Assembly (NCBI GenBank): GCA_040383485.1
Contig: JBEIDK010000032.1
Location: 1-27,810 of the forward strand
DNA length: 27,810 bases
DNA from: JBEIDK01 sp040383485
Lineage (GTDB): Bacteria; Bacteroidota; Bacteroidia; UBA4408
Direction: 5' to 3'
Shown here: positions 1-8,593 of the stretch, in pieces
Position numbering within the stretch: the stretch's first letter is position 1
Layout: each line of letters opens with the position of its first letter
Position numbers and translations under genes: made by a program
The notes under the pieces: model-generated
Databases searched by the model: none
Told to the model about the DNA's origin: nothing
Seen by the model: the letters and a program-made list of their open reading frames with translations, nothing else

Positions 1-252
1 ATAGATCAATACTTCATCAATATGGTTGACGGAACCATAATGGACTCGAAGAATACAGATTGTTTTGCAAAATATGCCAATGATGCTTCGGCAAACATTG
101 ATAAAATAAGCTTGCTAAAAAACAATTCAATAATAGGACTTAACGAAAATAACAAGGTATGCCTCATAGCAACTAGAAATATTAAAAGCAATGAAGAAAT
201 ATTTTGTAGCTACGGAAAAAAATACTGGAAGAAACATGCTGCAATTAAATAA
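1..252 (+). CDS. SET domain protein, C-terminal part (5' end outside window)
   Basis: The frame is open from the first base of the window and ends at TAA 250-252, so only about 83 C-terminal residues are present. The visible part resembles the end of a SET lysine methyltransferase domain: a CFAKYANDASAN stretch sits where the family has its N-H-S-C-x-P-N-like motif, and the end reads ATRNIKSNEEIFCSYGKKYW, matching the family's A-x-R-x-I-x-x-G-E-E-I-x-x-x-Y-G-x-x-Y-W. The tyrosine of SYG would be the catalytic or substrate-channel tyrosine. No cysteine-rich post-SET segment follows. An internal ATG at 22 gives a shorter frame, but the homology continues upstream of it, so I treat the gene as truncated by the window edge. 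The substrate is unknown. The stop abuts the stop of the converging cvfB-like gene. Confidence 0.7.
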   Translation: MDQYFINMVDGTIMDSKNTDCFAKYANDASANIDKISLLKNNSIIGLNENNKVCLIATRNIKSNEEIFCSYGKKYWKKHAAIK

Positions 253-1086
253 TTACTTTTCAACCAATCTTATCCCCTCCCCTTCAAAAACTATTCTCTG
301 TTCTTTGTAAAGCATACCGATGGCACGCTTAAATGACTTTTTACTCATTTGTAAAGCGTTTTTAATTTCAGTTGCATCGGTTGTGTCATTCAAATTTAAA
401 TAACCCTTTGCACTTTTAAGTTTTGAAATTATTTTTTCTTGTGCATCAAGCAAATTATCTATTCCTTGAGATTGAAGCGTAATGTCTAACTTACCGTCTT
501 CTCTTATTTGTTTTACATAGCCTCTTGCAGCATAACCTACTGAAATAGGCTCGAATATTTCGTTATGATATAACATACCACAATACATATTATTGACCAC
601 CACCTTATAACCAAGCGGTGTTGCCTTGTATGTAAGCAGTTCTACCTCTTCATTTAACTGCAAATCAATATGCTCTGTTTCTAAATATTTATCAATTTTT
701 TCAGTAGCAATCAACCTATTGGTCAGCTTATCGGCATAAACATAAAATATGTAATTTTTACCTACAATTAAATTACTCACTTGCATAGATTTAGGTACCA
801 GCAAATGTTTCTCCAAACCTATATCTACAAAGGCTCCAATAGGATTAACATCTTCAACTCGTAAAGATGCAAAGGTATTTACAAGTACCTTTGGCGTTAA
901 GGTAGTAGCTATTAGTCTATCATTACTATCAGTATAAATAACCACATCAATAAAGTCGCCAACCTTCATTGAGTCATTGGTATATTTTGTTGGGAGTAAT
1001 ATTTCTAAGCTTCCTTGCTTCAGGTAAAAGCCAAAAGGTACTCGCTTTATTATTTCTAAATTATTCCAGTCGCCTAGTTTTAGCAT
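253..1086 (-). CDS. cvfB: CvfB/YitL-family S1 RNA-binding protein
   Basis: About 277 aa, the usual CvfB length. It begins MLKLGDWNNLEIIKR and continues with the family pattern: consecutive S1-like OB folds at about residues 3-60, 65-130 and 140-205, including SLRVEDVNPIGAFVDIGL and LLVPKSMQ, then a C-terminal winged-helix-like segment with MSKKSFKRAIGMLYKEQRI. CvfB proteins are cytoplasmic RNA-binding regulators (virulence and haemolysin control in Staphylococcus); the role in Bacteroidota is not defined. A TTG at 1104 would add six residues (MYKKSS), but the family begins at the ATG at 1086, so I chose that. No Shine-Dalgarno is visible. The stop lies directly against the stop of the SET gene, so the two 3' ends would overlap in the RNA. 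Confidence 0.85.
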   Translation of the reverse strand: MLKLGDWNNLEIIKRVPFGFYLKQGSLEILLPTKYTNDSMKVGDFIDVVIYTDSNDRLIATTLTPKVLVNTFASLRVEDVNPIGAFVDIGLEKHLLVPKSMQVSNLIVGKNYIFYVYADKLTNRLIATEKIDKYLETEHIDLQLNEEVELLTYKATPLGYKVVVNNMYCGMLYHNEIFEPISVGYAARGYVKQIREDGKLDITLQSQGIDNLLDAQEKIISKLKSAKGYLNLNDTTDATEIKNALQMSKKSFKRAIGMLYKEQRIVFEGEGIRLVEK

Positions 1087-1179
1087 GCTACTTTTTTTAT
1101 ACAAATAAACAATAAAGATTTGTGTTGTTATTTATTGTTTTAACATAATCTTAGTAATGAATTTAAACTGTTTTTATTT

Positions 1180-1187
1180 TATGTTTG
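1180..1187 (+). promoter_or_regulatory. Possible -7 promoter box (TATGTTTG) of the M16 gene
   Basis: TATGTTTG matches the Bacteroidota -7 element TAnnTTTG and lies 19 bases before the ATG at 1207. I see no clear TTG at the -33 position, so only half of the promoter is supported. Confidence 0.4.
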
Positions 1188-1206
1188 TCAATTATAATAA
1201 AGATAT

Positions 1207-2481
1207 ATGAATCGTGCACTTGCTCCCGAATTTAAAACTAATTTCGATATTCAATTCCAACAGGCTAAACATAAAACCTTAAGCAATGGCTGTCAACTGC
1301 ATTACATCAATGCTGGTTCGCAAGACCTGGTAAAGCTAGATTTTATTTTTTATGCAGGAACGGCCTATCAAGACAAAGCATTGGTGGCTTCAACAACCAA
1401 TAGATTATTGAAAGAGGGCACTTCAAAATACACTGCCAAACAAATTGCTGATACCATTGATTTTTATGGTGCCTTCTTGGAAGAAGAGTCAGGAAATGAT
1501 ACTGCAAGCGTAACCTTGTATGCTCTAAACAAGCACCTTGATCATCTTATTTCTCTTTTTCATGATATTATGTTTGATGCTATTTTTCCGGAAAATGAAT
1601 TTGAAACCTATAGGACTAATGCATTACAAAAGTTTTATACCCGACAAAAGAAAGTGAATGATGTAGCATCGTCAAAATTTGGTGAAATGCTCTATGGCAA
1701 TGATAATTTTTATGGCTATAAAGTAGATGATAAGGATTATAAAAATTTGGCCGTTGATGACGTAAAGCAATTTTACAAGAAGTTTTATAGCCTAGAAAAT
1801 GTAGTAATTGTAGCTTCAGGAAAAATAGATGAATCGGTACTAGATATTATTCAGAAAAATTTTGGAATTCAACAAGTAAAGAATAACAACCCTGCTAAAA
1901 GCGATATTAAAATTAGTTGTACCAATGAACATAAACAATATAAAGAGATAGAAGGTTCGGTGCAAAGTGCTATTAGAATTGGCAGATTATTATTTTCTAA
2001 AAATCATGAGGACTTTTTGCCAATGCTTGTTGTAAATACTATTTTAGGAGGGTATTTTGGTTCTAGATTAATGACTAACATTCGTGAAGACAAAGGTTAT
2101 ACCTATGGTATTGGCAGTAACATTGCTACAAAAATTCATGGAGGACATTTTTCAATAAGCACTGAAGTTGGAACAGAGGTAACCAATTTAGCCATTGCTG
2201 AAATTTATAAAGAAATAGAACGTTTACGAACTGAATTGGTTGATGATAGTGAGTTAGAATTAGTAAAAAATTATTTGCTAGGCACCTTCTTGCGCAGTAC
2301 TGACGGCGCTTTTGCATTGGCTCAAAAATTTACTGGTATTTATTTTTATAACCTTGGTTATGATTATTATCAAAAATATTTCGACACCATTAAAAATATT
2401 ACTGCTCAAGAAATAATGGATTTAGCAAACAAGTACTTGCAAGAAAATGACTTGCTAGAGTTAGTTGTAGGTAAAAAATAA
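1207..2481 (+). CDS. M16 peptidase family protein, apparently non-catalytic
   Basis: 424 aa with the two-lobed M16 layout (about 1-215 and 225-424). The C-terminal lobe has the conserved SRLMTNIREDKGYTYGIGS region, the R/Y motif that contacts substrate in M16B enzymes. The N-terminal lobe, where an active enzyme carries H-x-x-E-H, instead reads FYAGTAYQDKALVASTTNRL with no such motif. This is the pattern of the inactive partner of M16B heterodimers, such as alpha-MPP. No signal peptide is obvious, so a cytoplasmic or periplasmic site cannot be decided. In many Bacteroidota the active and inactive subunits are neighbours, but no second M16 gene is here: the upstream gene is the divergent cvfB-like gene and recN follows 48 bases downstream. 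The start is ATG 1207, 19 bases after a TAnnTTTG box. Confidence 0.85.
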   Translation: MNRALAPEFKTNFDIQFQQAKHKTLSNGCQLHYINAGSQDLVKLDFIFYAGTAYQDKALVASTTNRLLKEGTSKYTAKQIADTIDFYGAFLEEESGNDTASVTLYALNKHLDHLISLFHDIMFDAIFPENEFETYRTNALQKFYTRQKKVNDVASSKFGEMLYGNDNFYGYKVDDKDYKNLAVDDVKQFYKKFYSLENVVIVASGKIDESVLDIIQKNFGIQQVKNNNPAKSDIKISCTNEHKQYKEIEGSVQSAIRIGRLLFSKNHEDFLPMLVVNTILGGYFGSRLMTNIREDKGYTYGIGSNIATKIHGGHFSISTEVGTEVTNLAIAEIYKEIERLRTELVDDSELELVKNYLLGTFLRSTDGAFALAQKFTGIYFYNLGYDYYQKYFDTIKNITAQEIMDLANKYLQENDLLELVVGKK

Positions 2482-2529
2482 ATGTACATTCAGATACTTT
2501 TATAAATTTATATTTAAAAAACAATATCA

Positions 2530-4191
2530 ATGCTTTGCCATTTAAAAATAGAAAACTATGCATTAATCAATAAGCTTAACATTGATTTAAATGATGGTAT
2601 GACGGTTATTACAGGCGAAACAGGTGCAGGAAAATCAATATTGTTAGATGCCTTAGGATTACTGACTGGCAATAGAGCTGATACCAGTGTTTTACAAAAT
2701 AAGAATAATAAATGTATAGTAGAAGCACAATTTGATACTGATGGCGAATGGTTTAAAAAATTTTTTGATGATCATGATTTGGACAACCAATCTAAATCAA
2801 TTATAAGAAGAGAGATTAGTAATAGTGGCACCTCTAGAGCTTTTATCAATGACACTCCGGTAAACCTGTCTCAACTTAAAGAAATTGGTGCGCAGTTAGT
2901 TGATATCCACTCACAACATCAAACATTAACGCTTAGTGAGGCATTCTTTAAATATAAATTCATTGATACCATTTCTGCAAATATTGAAAAACACAGCGAA
3001 TATAAAATTGCCTTTAAAAAATTTAAGAATCTACAATCGCAACTGAATACCTTATTAGAAAACGAACAGCAAGCCAAAAAAGACAAGGATTATTACGAGT
3101 TTTTACTCAATGAAATATTAGAGGTAAAACTTAAAAGTGGTGAAACAGAAAAACTTGAAACAGAACAAAAACTATTAAGCAATAGCCATAATATTATTCA
3201 AGTACTTGCTCATGCAAGCAATGTTCTCGGCGAAAAAGATGAAAATATTATTTCACAAATCAGTAAATTGAAATTGGAAATGAATTCAATTGCTGGACTG
3301 AATAAAAGCTTCGAAAGTTTTAATGAAAGGTTTCAAAGTTTATATGTTGAATTAAAAGATTTATGCTCAGAAATTGAAGCAGAACAAGAAGAAATAAATA
3401 ATGACCCTAGTCGCTTACAATATGTTGACGAAAGGCTTTCGGCTATTTTTAGACTCTTTAAAAAACATAATATACAAACTGAAACCCAACTCCTAAAAAT
3501 AGGAGACGAATTTGATGATAAGCTTCAAAGCATCAGCAATTATGGTGAACAAATTGAAAAGCTAAAATCAGAAATCATAAAACTGGAAAAATCATTGGTA
3601 GAGCAAGCAAATGAATTAACGAAAAAACGAAAAGCGGCTGCAACCAACATCTCAAAAAATATTAAGCAAAACCTTGGTCAACTTGGAATGCCCGATGCTG
3701 AGTTTATTGTTGACATTCAAACTACACCAACTTTAAATGAATTTGGCAATAATGAAATTACGTTCCTGTTTACTGCCAATAAAGGAAGCCTACCAAAAGA
3801 TTTGAGTAAGGTAGCTTCTGGCGGAGAAATGAGTAGGCTCATGCTTTGCATAAAAGCCATGTTAGTTGAAAAAACAGCCTTGCCAACAATAATATTTGAT
3901 GAAATAGATACAGGTGTAAGCGGCGACATTGCCTTAAAAATGGGTAATATAATGTTTGCAATGGCCCAAAGAATGCAATTGCTAACCATTACACATTTAG
4001 CGCAAATAGCAGCCAAAGGTCAACACCATTTGCATGTGGTAAAGGAGGTTATTGATGACAAAACAAATTCAAACATCATTGAAATAAAAGAAGAAACAAG
4101 AATTCAAGAAATTGCCAAAATGCTTAGTAGTGCCAATCCTACTAAAGCTGCAGTTGAAAATGCAAAGGAACTACTTGAATTAAAACAATAA
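2530..4191 (+). CDS. recN: DNA repair protein RecN
   Basis: 553 aa, the usual RecN length. RecN is an SMC-like ATPase that acts at double-strand breaks in recombinational repair. Visible: N-terminal LKIENYALINKLNIDL, Walker A GETGAGKS at residues 29-36, a long central coiled coil at about 150-385 rich in K/E/Q/L, ABC signature VASGGEMSRL at about 428-437, Walker B TIIFDEIDTGVSG with Asp457-Glu458, and a C-terminal LTITHLAQIAAKGQHH containing the H-loop histidine. The start is ATG 2530; the protein begins exactly as the family does. It follows the M16 gene by 48 bases and could be co-transcribed. Nothing is missing. Confidence 0.97.
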   Translation: MLCHLKIENYALINKLNIDLNDGMTVITGETGAGKSILLDALGLLTGNRADTSVLQNKNNKCIVEAQFDTDGEWFKKFFDDHDLDNQSKSIIRREISNSGTSRAFINDTPVNLSQLKEIGAQLVDIHSQHQTLTLSEAFFKYKFIDTISANIEKHSEYKIAFKKFKNLQSQLNTLLENEQQAKKDKDYYEFLLNEILEVKLKSGETEKLETEQKLLSNSHNIIQVLAHASNVLGEKDENIISQISKLKLEMNSIAGLNKSFESFNERFQSLYVELKDLCSEIEAEQEEINNDPSRLQYVDERLSAIFRLFKKHNIQTETQLLKIGDEFDDKLQSISNYGEQIEKLKSEIIKLEKSLVEQANELTKKRKAAATNISKNIKQNLGQLGMPDAEFIVDIQTTPTLNEFGNNEITFLFTANKGSLPKDLSKVASGGEMSRLMLCIKAMLVEKTALPTIIFDEIDTGVSGDIALKMGNIMFAMAQRMQLLTITHLAQIAAKGQHHLHVVKEVIDDKTNSNIIEIKEETRIQEIAKMLSSANPTKAAVENAKELLELKQ

Positions 4192-4301
4192 ATTGAGGTT
4201 CACAGATTGGCTTAAAATAAAATATACAAGGCTGGATTACTATTTTTTTTATGCGAAATGAAAGTTACTTCTATATCAACAAACTTAAATCGTAAATAGG
4301 T

Positions 4302-5456
4302 TTGCACATTCTACTCATAGCAGGTTGGTATCCCAATCCAAATACATCTGTTCATCATGGTATTTTTATAAAACGACATGCTGAAGCCATTGCTTTAAAG
4401 CATCAAGTAACCTTGGTGCACATATACCCTGATAATAAAAATGAAAGAACAATTCTGAAATCAGATAATTTTACTGAACTTTTAATTTCTTATAAAAAAT
4501 CAGAAGTTGGTTTTGCTGCATTTAAGTTTGTTTCCTCTTATCAAGAACTTAAAAAAACATTCTTGAATTCTTTTCAATTTGTTGCTGATACCTTTGGCAA
4601 ACCTGATGTGATTCATCATCATATCCTTTTTCCACAAGGCATATTTTCTGCAATGTTGAGCAAAAAATTTAATATACCATTGGTAGTTTCGGAGCAATGG
4701 AGTGGCTATTTGCCAGAAGACAATTCATACCAGAATTTTATTACGAAATATTTCACTAAAAAAACAATTGCTCAATCATCAGCAATTACAACAGTTTCGA
4801 AAGTTTTGATGAATGCAATGAAACATGTGGGTCTGCATGGCAACTATTTTGTGGTACCAAATATTGTTGACCTAGAAATATTTAAGCTAAACGAAATAAA
4901 AAAGACAAATGAAGTTTGTAGGATGATTCATGTTTCATCATTAAATAATAAGGAAAAAAATATTGATTGCCTATTAAAAAGCTTGAAATTAGTACACACA
5001 AAAGGGTATAATTTTGAGCTGAATATCATTGGCGATAGCCATGAAAGACCAAATTTTGAATTACTTACCGATGAACTTAACCTATCTCATTCAGTTCATT
5101 TTTTAGGACAGAAACATCCAACTGAGTTAGCCAACTATTATAAAGAATCTGATTTTTTTGTGTTGAGTAGTAATTACGAAACATTTTGTGTTGTATTAAT
5201 TGAAGCTTTAGCATGTGGTTTACCAGTAGTTGCAACCAATGTTGGTGCAGTAAGTGAAATTATAAATGAGAGCAATGGATTATTAGCGCAATCGAACAAT
5301 ACTGATAGTTTAGCCGACAAAATTATTGAGATGATTCATTCATATAAAAATTATGAAGGACAAACTTTGAGAAATTCAGTTGCCGAAAAATTTACTGAAA
5401 ATATTGTTGCTGAAAAATTTGAACAAATTTATCTTAAAATTACTGGCAATAAATGA
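4302..5456 (+). CDS. Glycosyltransferase, GT4 family (GT-B fold)
   Basis: 384 aa. The N-terminus, ILLIAGWYPNPNTSVHHGIFIKRH, matches the start of GT4 transferases (yPn...G.F...h). The C-terminal donor-binding domain contains SLNNKEKNIDCLLKSLK, LGQKHPTELANYYKESDFFV, and the E-x7-E motif (Glu293 and Glu301 in NYETFCVVLIEALACGLPVV). Such enzymes transfer a nucleotide-activated sugar onto a lipid-linked or surface glycan at the inner face of the inner membrane; donor and acceptor cannot be read. The start must be the TTG at 4302, because an in-frame TAA lies at 4293 and the homology starts right after the TTG. The stop overlaps the start of the flippase (ATGA), so the two are translationally coupled and probably act in one polysaccharide pathway. 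Confidence 0.9.
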   Translation: MHILLIAGWYPNPNTSVHHGIFIKRHAEAIALKHQVTLVHIYPDNKNERTILKSDNFTELLISYKKSEVGFAAFKFVSSYQELKKTFLNSFQFVADTFGKPDVIHHHILFPQGIFSAMLSKKFNIPLVVSEQWSGYLPEDNSYQNFITKYFTKKTIAQSSAITTVSKVLMNAMKHVGLHGNYFVVPNIVDLEIFKLNEIKKTNEVCRMIHVSSLNNKEKNIDCLLKSLKLVHTKGYNFELNIIGDSHERPNFELLTDELNLSHSVHFLGQKHPTELANYYKESDFFVLSSNYETFCVVLIEALACGLPVVATNVGAVSEIINESNGLLAQSNNTDSLADKIIEMIHSYKNYEGQTLRNSVAEKFTENIVAEKFEQIYLKITGNK

Positions 5457-6640
5457 TGGTATACAAAAAAATAGCGTCCACATTTGTATCAAAGGTAATA
5501 GCTGCTGCTTGCAATTTAGTGCTACTTTATATTACCATACGCTTTATGGGAGCCGAAGTACGGGGCAATATCAGTTTACTCATATTAAACCTTTCATTTA
5601 TTATGATTTTTTCAGAATGGATTGCTGGACCCGTTTTAGTTTATTTCTTCGCAAACAATAATACCCAACAACTACTCCTTAAAGCATATGCATGGATACT
5701 ATCAACAACAATATTAGTATTCATCATTTTTAATTTCATTTCAATTCCATATTCCTTACAAGCCTTTACCATATTGTGTTTTGTTCAATGTTCCATTTCA
5801 TTGCACAACCAAGTTTTAATAGCATTTGGTAAAATAACACACCAAAATTTTATACAACTCATTCAACCCATACTTACCTTGATTCTTGTTTTAGTGCATA
5901 TAAAAATGAATGCTACAAATATTGAAGGTTATCTTCATTCCTATTTGGTTGCTTCAATAATTACCTATGTAATACAACTTATTTTTTACGCGCAACTGTC
6001 TAAAAAAACCAATGGAAACAAAGTTGGTTTTATTGCTTTGGCTAAAAGTGGCGGCTACACTACAGCTACTAATATTGCTCATTTAGTAACCAACAGAGTT
6101 AGCTACTTTTATATAAACACAATTTTGGGTGCAACAGCATTAGGAATTTACTCAACAAGTATTTCATTGGCCGAAACAATATTAATGGCAGCTTCAAGTG
6201 CTGGCTTGGTGCATTATTCCGTAATTTCAAATAGTAGTAATCATGATTTTAATATTCAACAAACCAATATGTTTGCAAAATATTCTATACTGATTACCTT
6301 GTTGCTATTTGTAATTGTTTTTTTTATTCCGAATCAATTATTCACAACCATTTTTGGCAAGGACTTTAACGAAGTAAAGCATTTGATACTCTTATATTCA
6401 CCGGGTATTTTTTCTTTGTCATTAACACTTGTTTACTCTCACTTTTTTTCAGGCATTGGTAACTTTAAAGTACCTTTTATTGCAGGTTTAACCTCTTGCA
6501 TTGTAACAGGAACATTTGCCAAAACAGCGCTCTTAAACTTTGGTCAGGAAGGAATTTTAATTCTTACTTCTGTTTCATTGGTCATACAGTTTTTAATACT
6601 TTATTACCATTTTAAGAAGAGCAATCAAAAACAAAATTGA
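5453..6640 (+). CDS. Wzx-like polysaccharide flippase (MOP superfamily)
   Basis: 395 aa and very hydrophobic, with roughly 11-12 membrane segments spread over the whole length. The N-terminus, KIASTFVSKVIAAACNLVLL followed by TIRFMGAEVRGNISLL, is typical of oligosaccharide flippases (a first helix, then a G..a..RG..s motif), as is the central ILGATALGIYSTSISLAE. It would move lipid-linked glycan units across the inner membrane. The start ATG at 5453 overlaps the glycosyltransferase stop by four bases; a second ATG at 5456 is equally possible and changes one residue. No polymerase (Wzy) or ligase is next to it, so the rest of the pathway lies elsewhere. Confidence 0.85.
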   Translation: MMVYKKIASTFVSKVIAAACNLVLLYITIRFMGAEVRGNISLLILNLSFIMIFSEWIAGPVLVYFFANNNTQQLLLKAYAWILSTTILVFIIFNFISIPYSLQAFTILCFVQCSISLHNQVLIAFGKITHQNFIQLIQPILTLILVLVHIKMNATNIEGYLHSYLVASIITYVIQLIFYAQLSKKTNGNKVGFIALAKSGGYTTATNIAHLVTNRVSYFYINTILGATALGIYSTSISLAETILMAASSAGLVHYSVISNSSNHDFNIQQTNMFAKYSILITLLLFVIVFFIPNQLFTTIFGKDFNEVKHLILLYSPGIFSLSLTLVYSHFFSGIGNFKVPFIAGLTSCIVTGTFAKTALLNFGQEGILILTSVSLVIQFLILYYHFKKSNQKQN

Positions 6641-6666
6641 ATTGTTCATTCATAAAAATATCTTTG
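6637..6666 (+). promoter_or_regulatory. Putative Bacteroidota-type promoter of nadC-yihY
   Basis: A TTG at 6637-6639 and TATCTTTG at 6659-6666 are separated by 19 bases. This fits the -33 TTG / -7 TAnnTTTG arrangement known for Flavobacterium and Bacteroides. The box ends 39 bases before the nadC ATG. The -33 TTG overlaps the stop region of the flippase gene. Confidence 0.5.
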
Positions 6667-6705
6667 CATTGTACACTTATATTAAACTAAGTAAATCACT
6701 TGTTT

Positions 6706-7542
6706 ATGACAATACAACAATTTATAGATTTAGCATTACAAGAAGATGTTGGTGCTGGCGACGTTTCCTCACTAGCATGCATAGCACCAGATGCTATTTC
6801 ATCGGCTAAGTTAATTGTAAAAGAACCTGGAATACTTGCTGGCATTGAAGTAGCAAAGCAAATTTTTGAGACAGTTGATAAGGAATTAACAATTCGACAA
6901 TTTTATAATGATGGAGCTTCTGTGATACAAGGAGATATTGCTTTTATTGTAGATGGTCCAGCACAAAAAATACTCACTGCCGAACGTTTGGTGCTTAATG
7001 TTATGCAACGCATGAGCGGAATTGCAACATTGACAAGTCACTTTGTAAAGGAGCTTTCTGGCACTGAAACCAAGTTGCTTGATACCAGAAAAACTACTCC
7101 CAACTTTAGAGTTTTTGAAAAGTTAGCGGTTGCGCTGGGCGGTGGATACAATCATAGATTCGGACTTTTTGATATGATGATGCTCAAGGACAATCACATT
7201 GATTTTGCTGGTGGTATAGAAGCTGCCATCAATTTAGCCAACAAATATCAAAAAGAAAATAACCTGAACTTACAAATTGAAATAGAAACAAGAAATCTTG
7301 ATGAAGTTGCCGAAGTACTAAAAATTGGTAAGGTGAATAGAATAATGCTCGACAATTTTGACATTTATACACTTGGGCAAGCAGTTGCAATGATTGACAA
7401 GCAATTTGAAACTGAAGCTTCAGGAAATATTAAATTAAATAACATAAGGCAATACGCTCAAACTGGAGTTGACTATATTTCGGTTGGAGCAATCACACAT
7501 TCATATAAAAGTTTAGATTTAAGTTTAAAGGCAATCAATTAA
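6706..7542 (+). CDS. nadC: Nicotinate-nucleotide pyrophosphorylase (carboxylating), quinolinate phosphoribosyltransferase
   Basis: 278 aa from ATG 6706, the normal NadC length. It converts quinolinate and PRPP to nicotinate mononucleotide, CO2 and PPi in de novo NAD synthesis in the cytoplasm. Visible: N-terminal DLALQEDVGAGDVSS, the core AERLVLNVMQRMSGIAT, the active-site stretch LLDTRKTTPNFRVFEKLAV from about residue 124, GGGYNHRFGLFDMMMLKDNH, IEIETRNLDE, MLDNF, and the C-terminal phosphate-binding region GVDYISVGAITHS. A TTG at 6700 would add two residues (MF); I prefer the ATG. nadA and nadB are not in the window. The YihY gene starts one base after its stop, so they probably share a transcript. 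Confidence 0.97.
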   Translation: MTIQQFIDLALQEDVGAGDVSSLACIAPDAISSAKLIVKEPGILAGIEVAKQIFETVDKELTIRQFYNDGASVIQGDIAFIVDGPAQKILTAERLVLNVMQRMSGIATLTSHFVKELSGTETKLLDTRKTTPNFRVFEKLAVALGGGYNHRFGLFDMMMLKDNHIDFAGGIEAAINLANKYQKENNLNLQIEIETRNLDEVAEVLKIGKVNRIMLDNFDIYTLGQAVAMIDKQFETEASGNIKLNNIRQYAQTGVDYISVGAITHSYKSLDLSLKAIN

Positions 7543-7543
7543 A

Positions 7544-8506
7544 TTGGCAGACAAAGACAAAATAGACCTTAAATCAAGAATAATAAAACATAGTTTTTTT
7601 CAACGTATTATTAAATTGTTGAAAAGTATTATTCTTCCTGGGTTCGATAAAATACCATTGTTCGATGTCATTGTTTTTTTTGTAAAAGGATTACGGGATG
7701 GCGCTGTTACTACTCGTGCTTCATCCTTGGCATTTAAGTTTTTCCTTGCCATTTTTCCGTCATTAATATTCTTAATAACCTTAATACCATACGTACCAAT
7801 ACCTAACTTTCAGGATGAGTTACTTTTGCTCTTAAGTGAGTTTTTACCAGCTGGTGCATACGAGGCTACTAAAGATACACTCGAAGATTTAATAAAAAAT
7901 CAAAACAGTGGTTTGCTTTCTTTCGGTTTTATTTTTGCATTGTATTTAGCTACTGATGGCATGCATTCAGTAATTGACTCATTTAACTTGTCAATACATG
8001 CCAATGACTCACGAAACTTTTTTGTGATAAGGTTAATTTCAATTTTGCTCGTTTTTATTCTTACGCTATTATTGGTAATTTCAATTGCCTTGATAGTATT
8101 TAGCGAAGTAGCCATTAACTATATTGAATTGCACAACATTTTAAATAATCATTTGCTTTTATATTTATTAATTATTGGCAAGTGGATTATTACACTTTCC
8201 TTATTCTTTTTTGCCTACTCATTTATTTATTGGCTTGGGCCCGACTCAAAAAATAAATTTCGTTTTTTTAGCGCAGGCTCAACCTTTGCCACTTTATTCT
8301 CAATTATTATTTCATTAGGATTTGCTTTTTACGTAAATAATTTTGGCAACTACAACAAACTATATGGTAGCATAGGCACTGTTATGGTTGTAATGCTTTG
8401 GATGTATTTTAATGCCATAGTACTATTACTCGGATTTGAAATGAATGCTAGTATTAGCAGAGCTAAAAAGCAAGAAATAAAAGAAGCCCCTCCCAATCTC
8501 CCTTAA
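7544..8506 (+). CDS. YihY/BrkB-family inner-membrane protein
   Basis: 320 aa with about six hydrophobic segments (roughly 65-85, 120-140, 160-190, 210-235, 250-270 and 280-305). Family hallmarks: SLAFKFFLAIFPSLIFLITL near residue 65, YWLGPDSKNKFRFFSAGSTF, YNKLYGSIGTVMVVMLWMY, and a final GFEMNASI. The family was once called RNase BN and is now regarded as a membrane protein of unclear function. The start must be the TTG at 7544, one base after the nadC stop, because no ATG occurs in frame before about residue 140. The last residues (APPNLP) and the stop codon are encoded by a dispersed GC-rich repeat (8484-8520), so the tail was probably changed by the repeat. Confidence 0.88.
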   Translation: MADKDKIDLKSRIIKHSFFQRIIKLLKSIILPGFDKIPLFDVIVFFVKGLRDGAVTTRASSLAFKFFLAIFPSLIFLITLIPYVPIPNFQDELLLLLSEFLPAGAYEATKDTLEDLIKNQNSGLLSFGFIFALYLATDGMHSVIDSFNLSIHANDSRNFFVIRLISILLVFILTLLLVISIALIVFSEVAINYIELHNILNNHLLLYLLIIGKWIITLSLFFFAYSFIYWLGPDSKNKFRFFSAGSTFATLFSIIISLGFAFYVNNFGNYNKLYGSIGTVMVVMLWMYFNAIVLLLGFEMNASISRAKKQEIKEAPPNLP

Positions 8507-8520
8507 GGAGAGGAGTTATT
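8484..8520. repeat. Dispersed GC-rich intergenic repeat, copy 1
   Basis: Starts AAGCCCCTCCC and contains TCTCC (8497-8501) and GGAGA (8507-8511) around a CTTAA loop, then GGAGTTATTAAA. It aligns with the copy near 11679-11727 (AAGCCCCACCC, a CCTCCCC/GGGGAGG hairpin, GGAGTTGTTATAAA). It supplies the last codons and the TAA of the yihY-like gene. No T-run follows closely, so I do not call it a terminator. Confidence 0.6.
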
Positions 8521-8557
8521 AAACTCAATTCATCACTTTTGATGTCTTTTTTTTTAT

Positions 8558-8585
8558 TCATAATTCAACATTTATAATTCATAAT
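8558..8585. repeat. 7-bp repeat array, TCATAAT orientation (four units)
   Basis: Four consecutive heptamers, TCATAAT, TCAACAT, TTATAAT and TCATAAT, end eight bases before the ATG of the carbonic-anhydrase-like gene. The unit is the reverse complement of ATTATGA, the unit of the array behind the same gene (9141-9175). Confidence 0.75.
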
Positions 8586-8593
8586 TTCATAAA

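Noticed and set aside
3717..4016. 99-aa minus-strand frame inside recN
   Set aside because: It lies opposite the conserved ATPase motifs of recN and has no recognisable family, so it is an antisense shadow.
4297..4304. TAGGTTTG as a -7 promoter box for the glycosyltransferase
   Set aside because: It overlaps the only possible start codon (TTG 4302), so transcription from it would begin inside the gene. I treat it as chance.
5380..5661. 93-aa plus-strand frame across the glycosyltransferase/flippase junction
   Set aside because: It is out of frame with two well-supported genes that already overlap there.
6700..6705. TTG at 6700 as the nadC start
   Set aside because: An ATG two codons later fits the family start and the promoter spacing.
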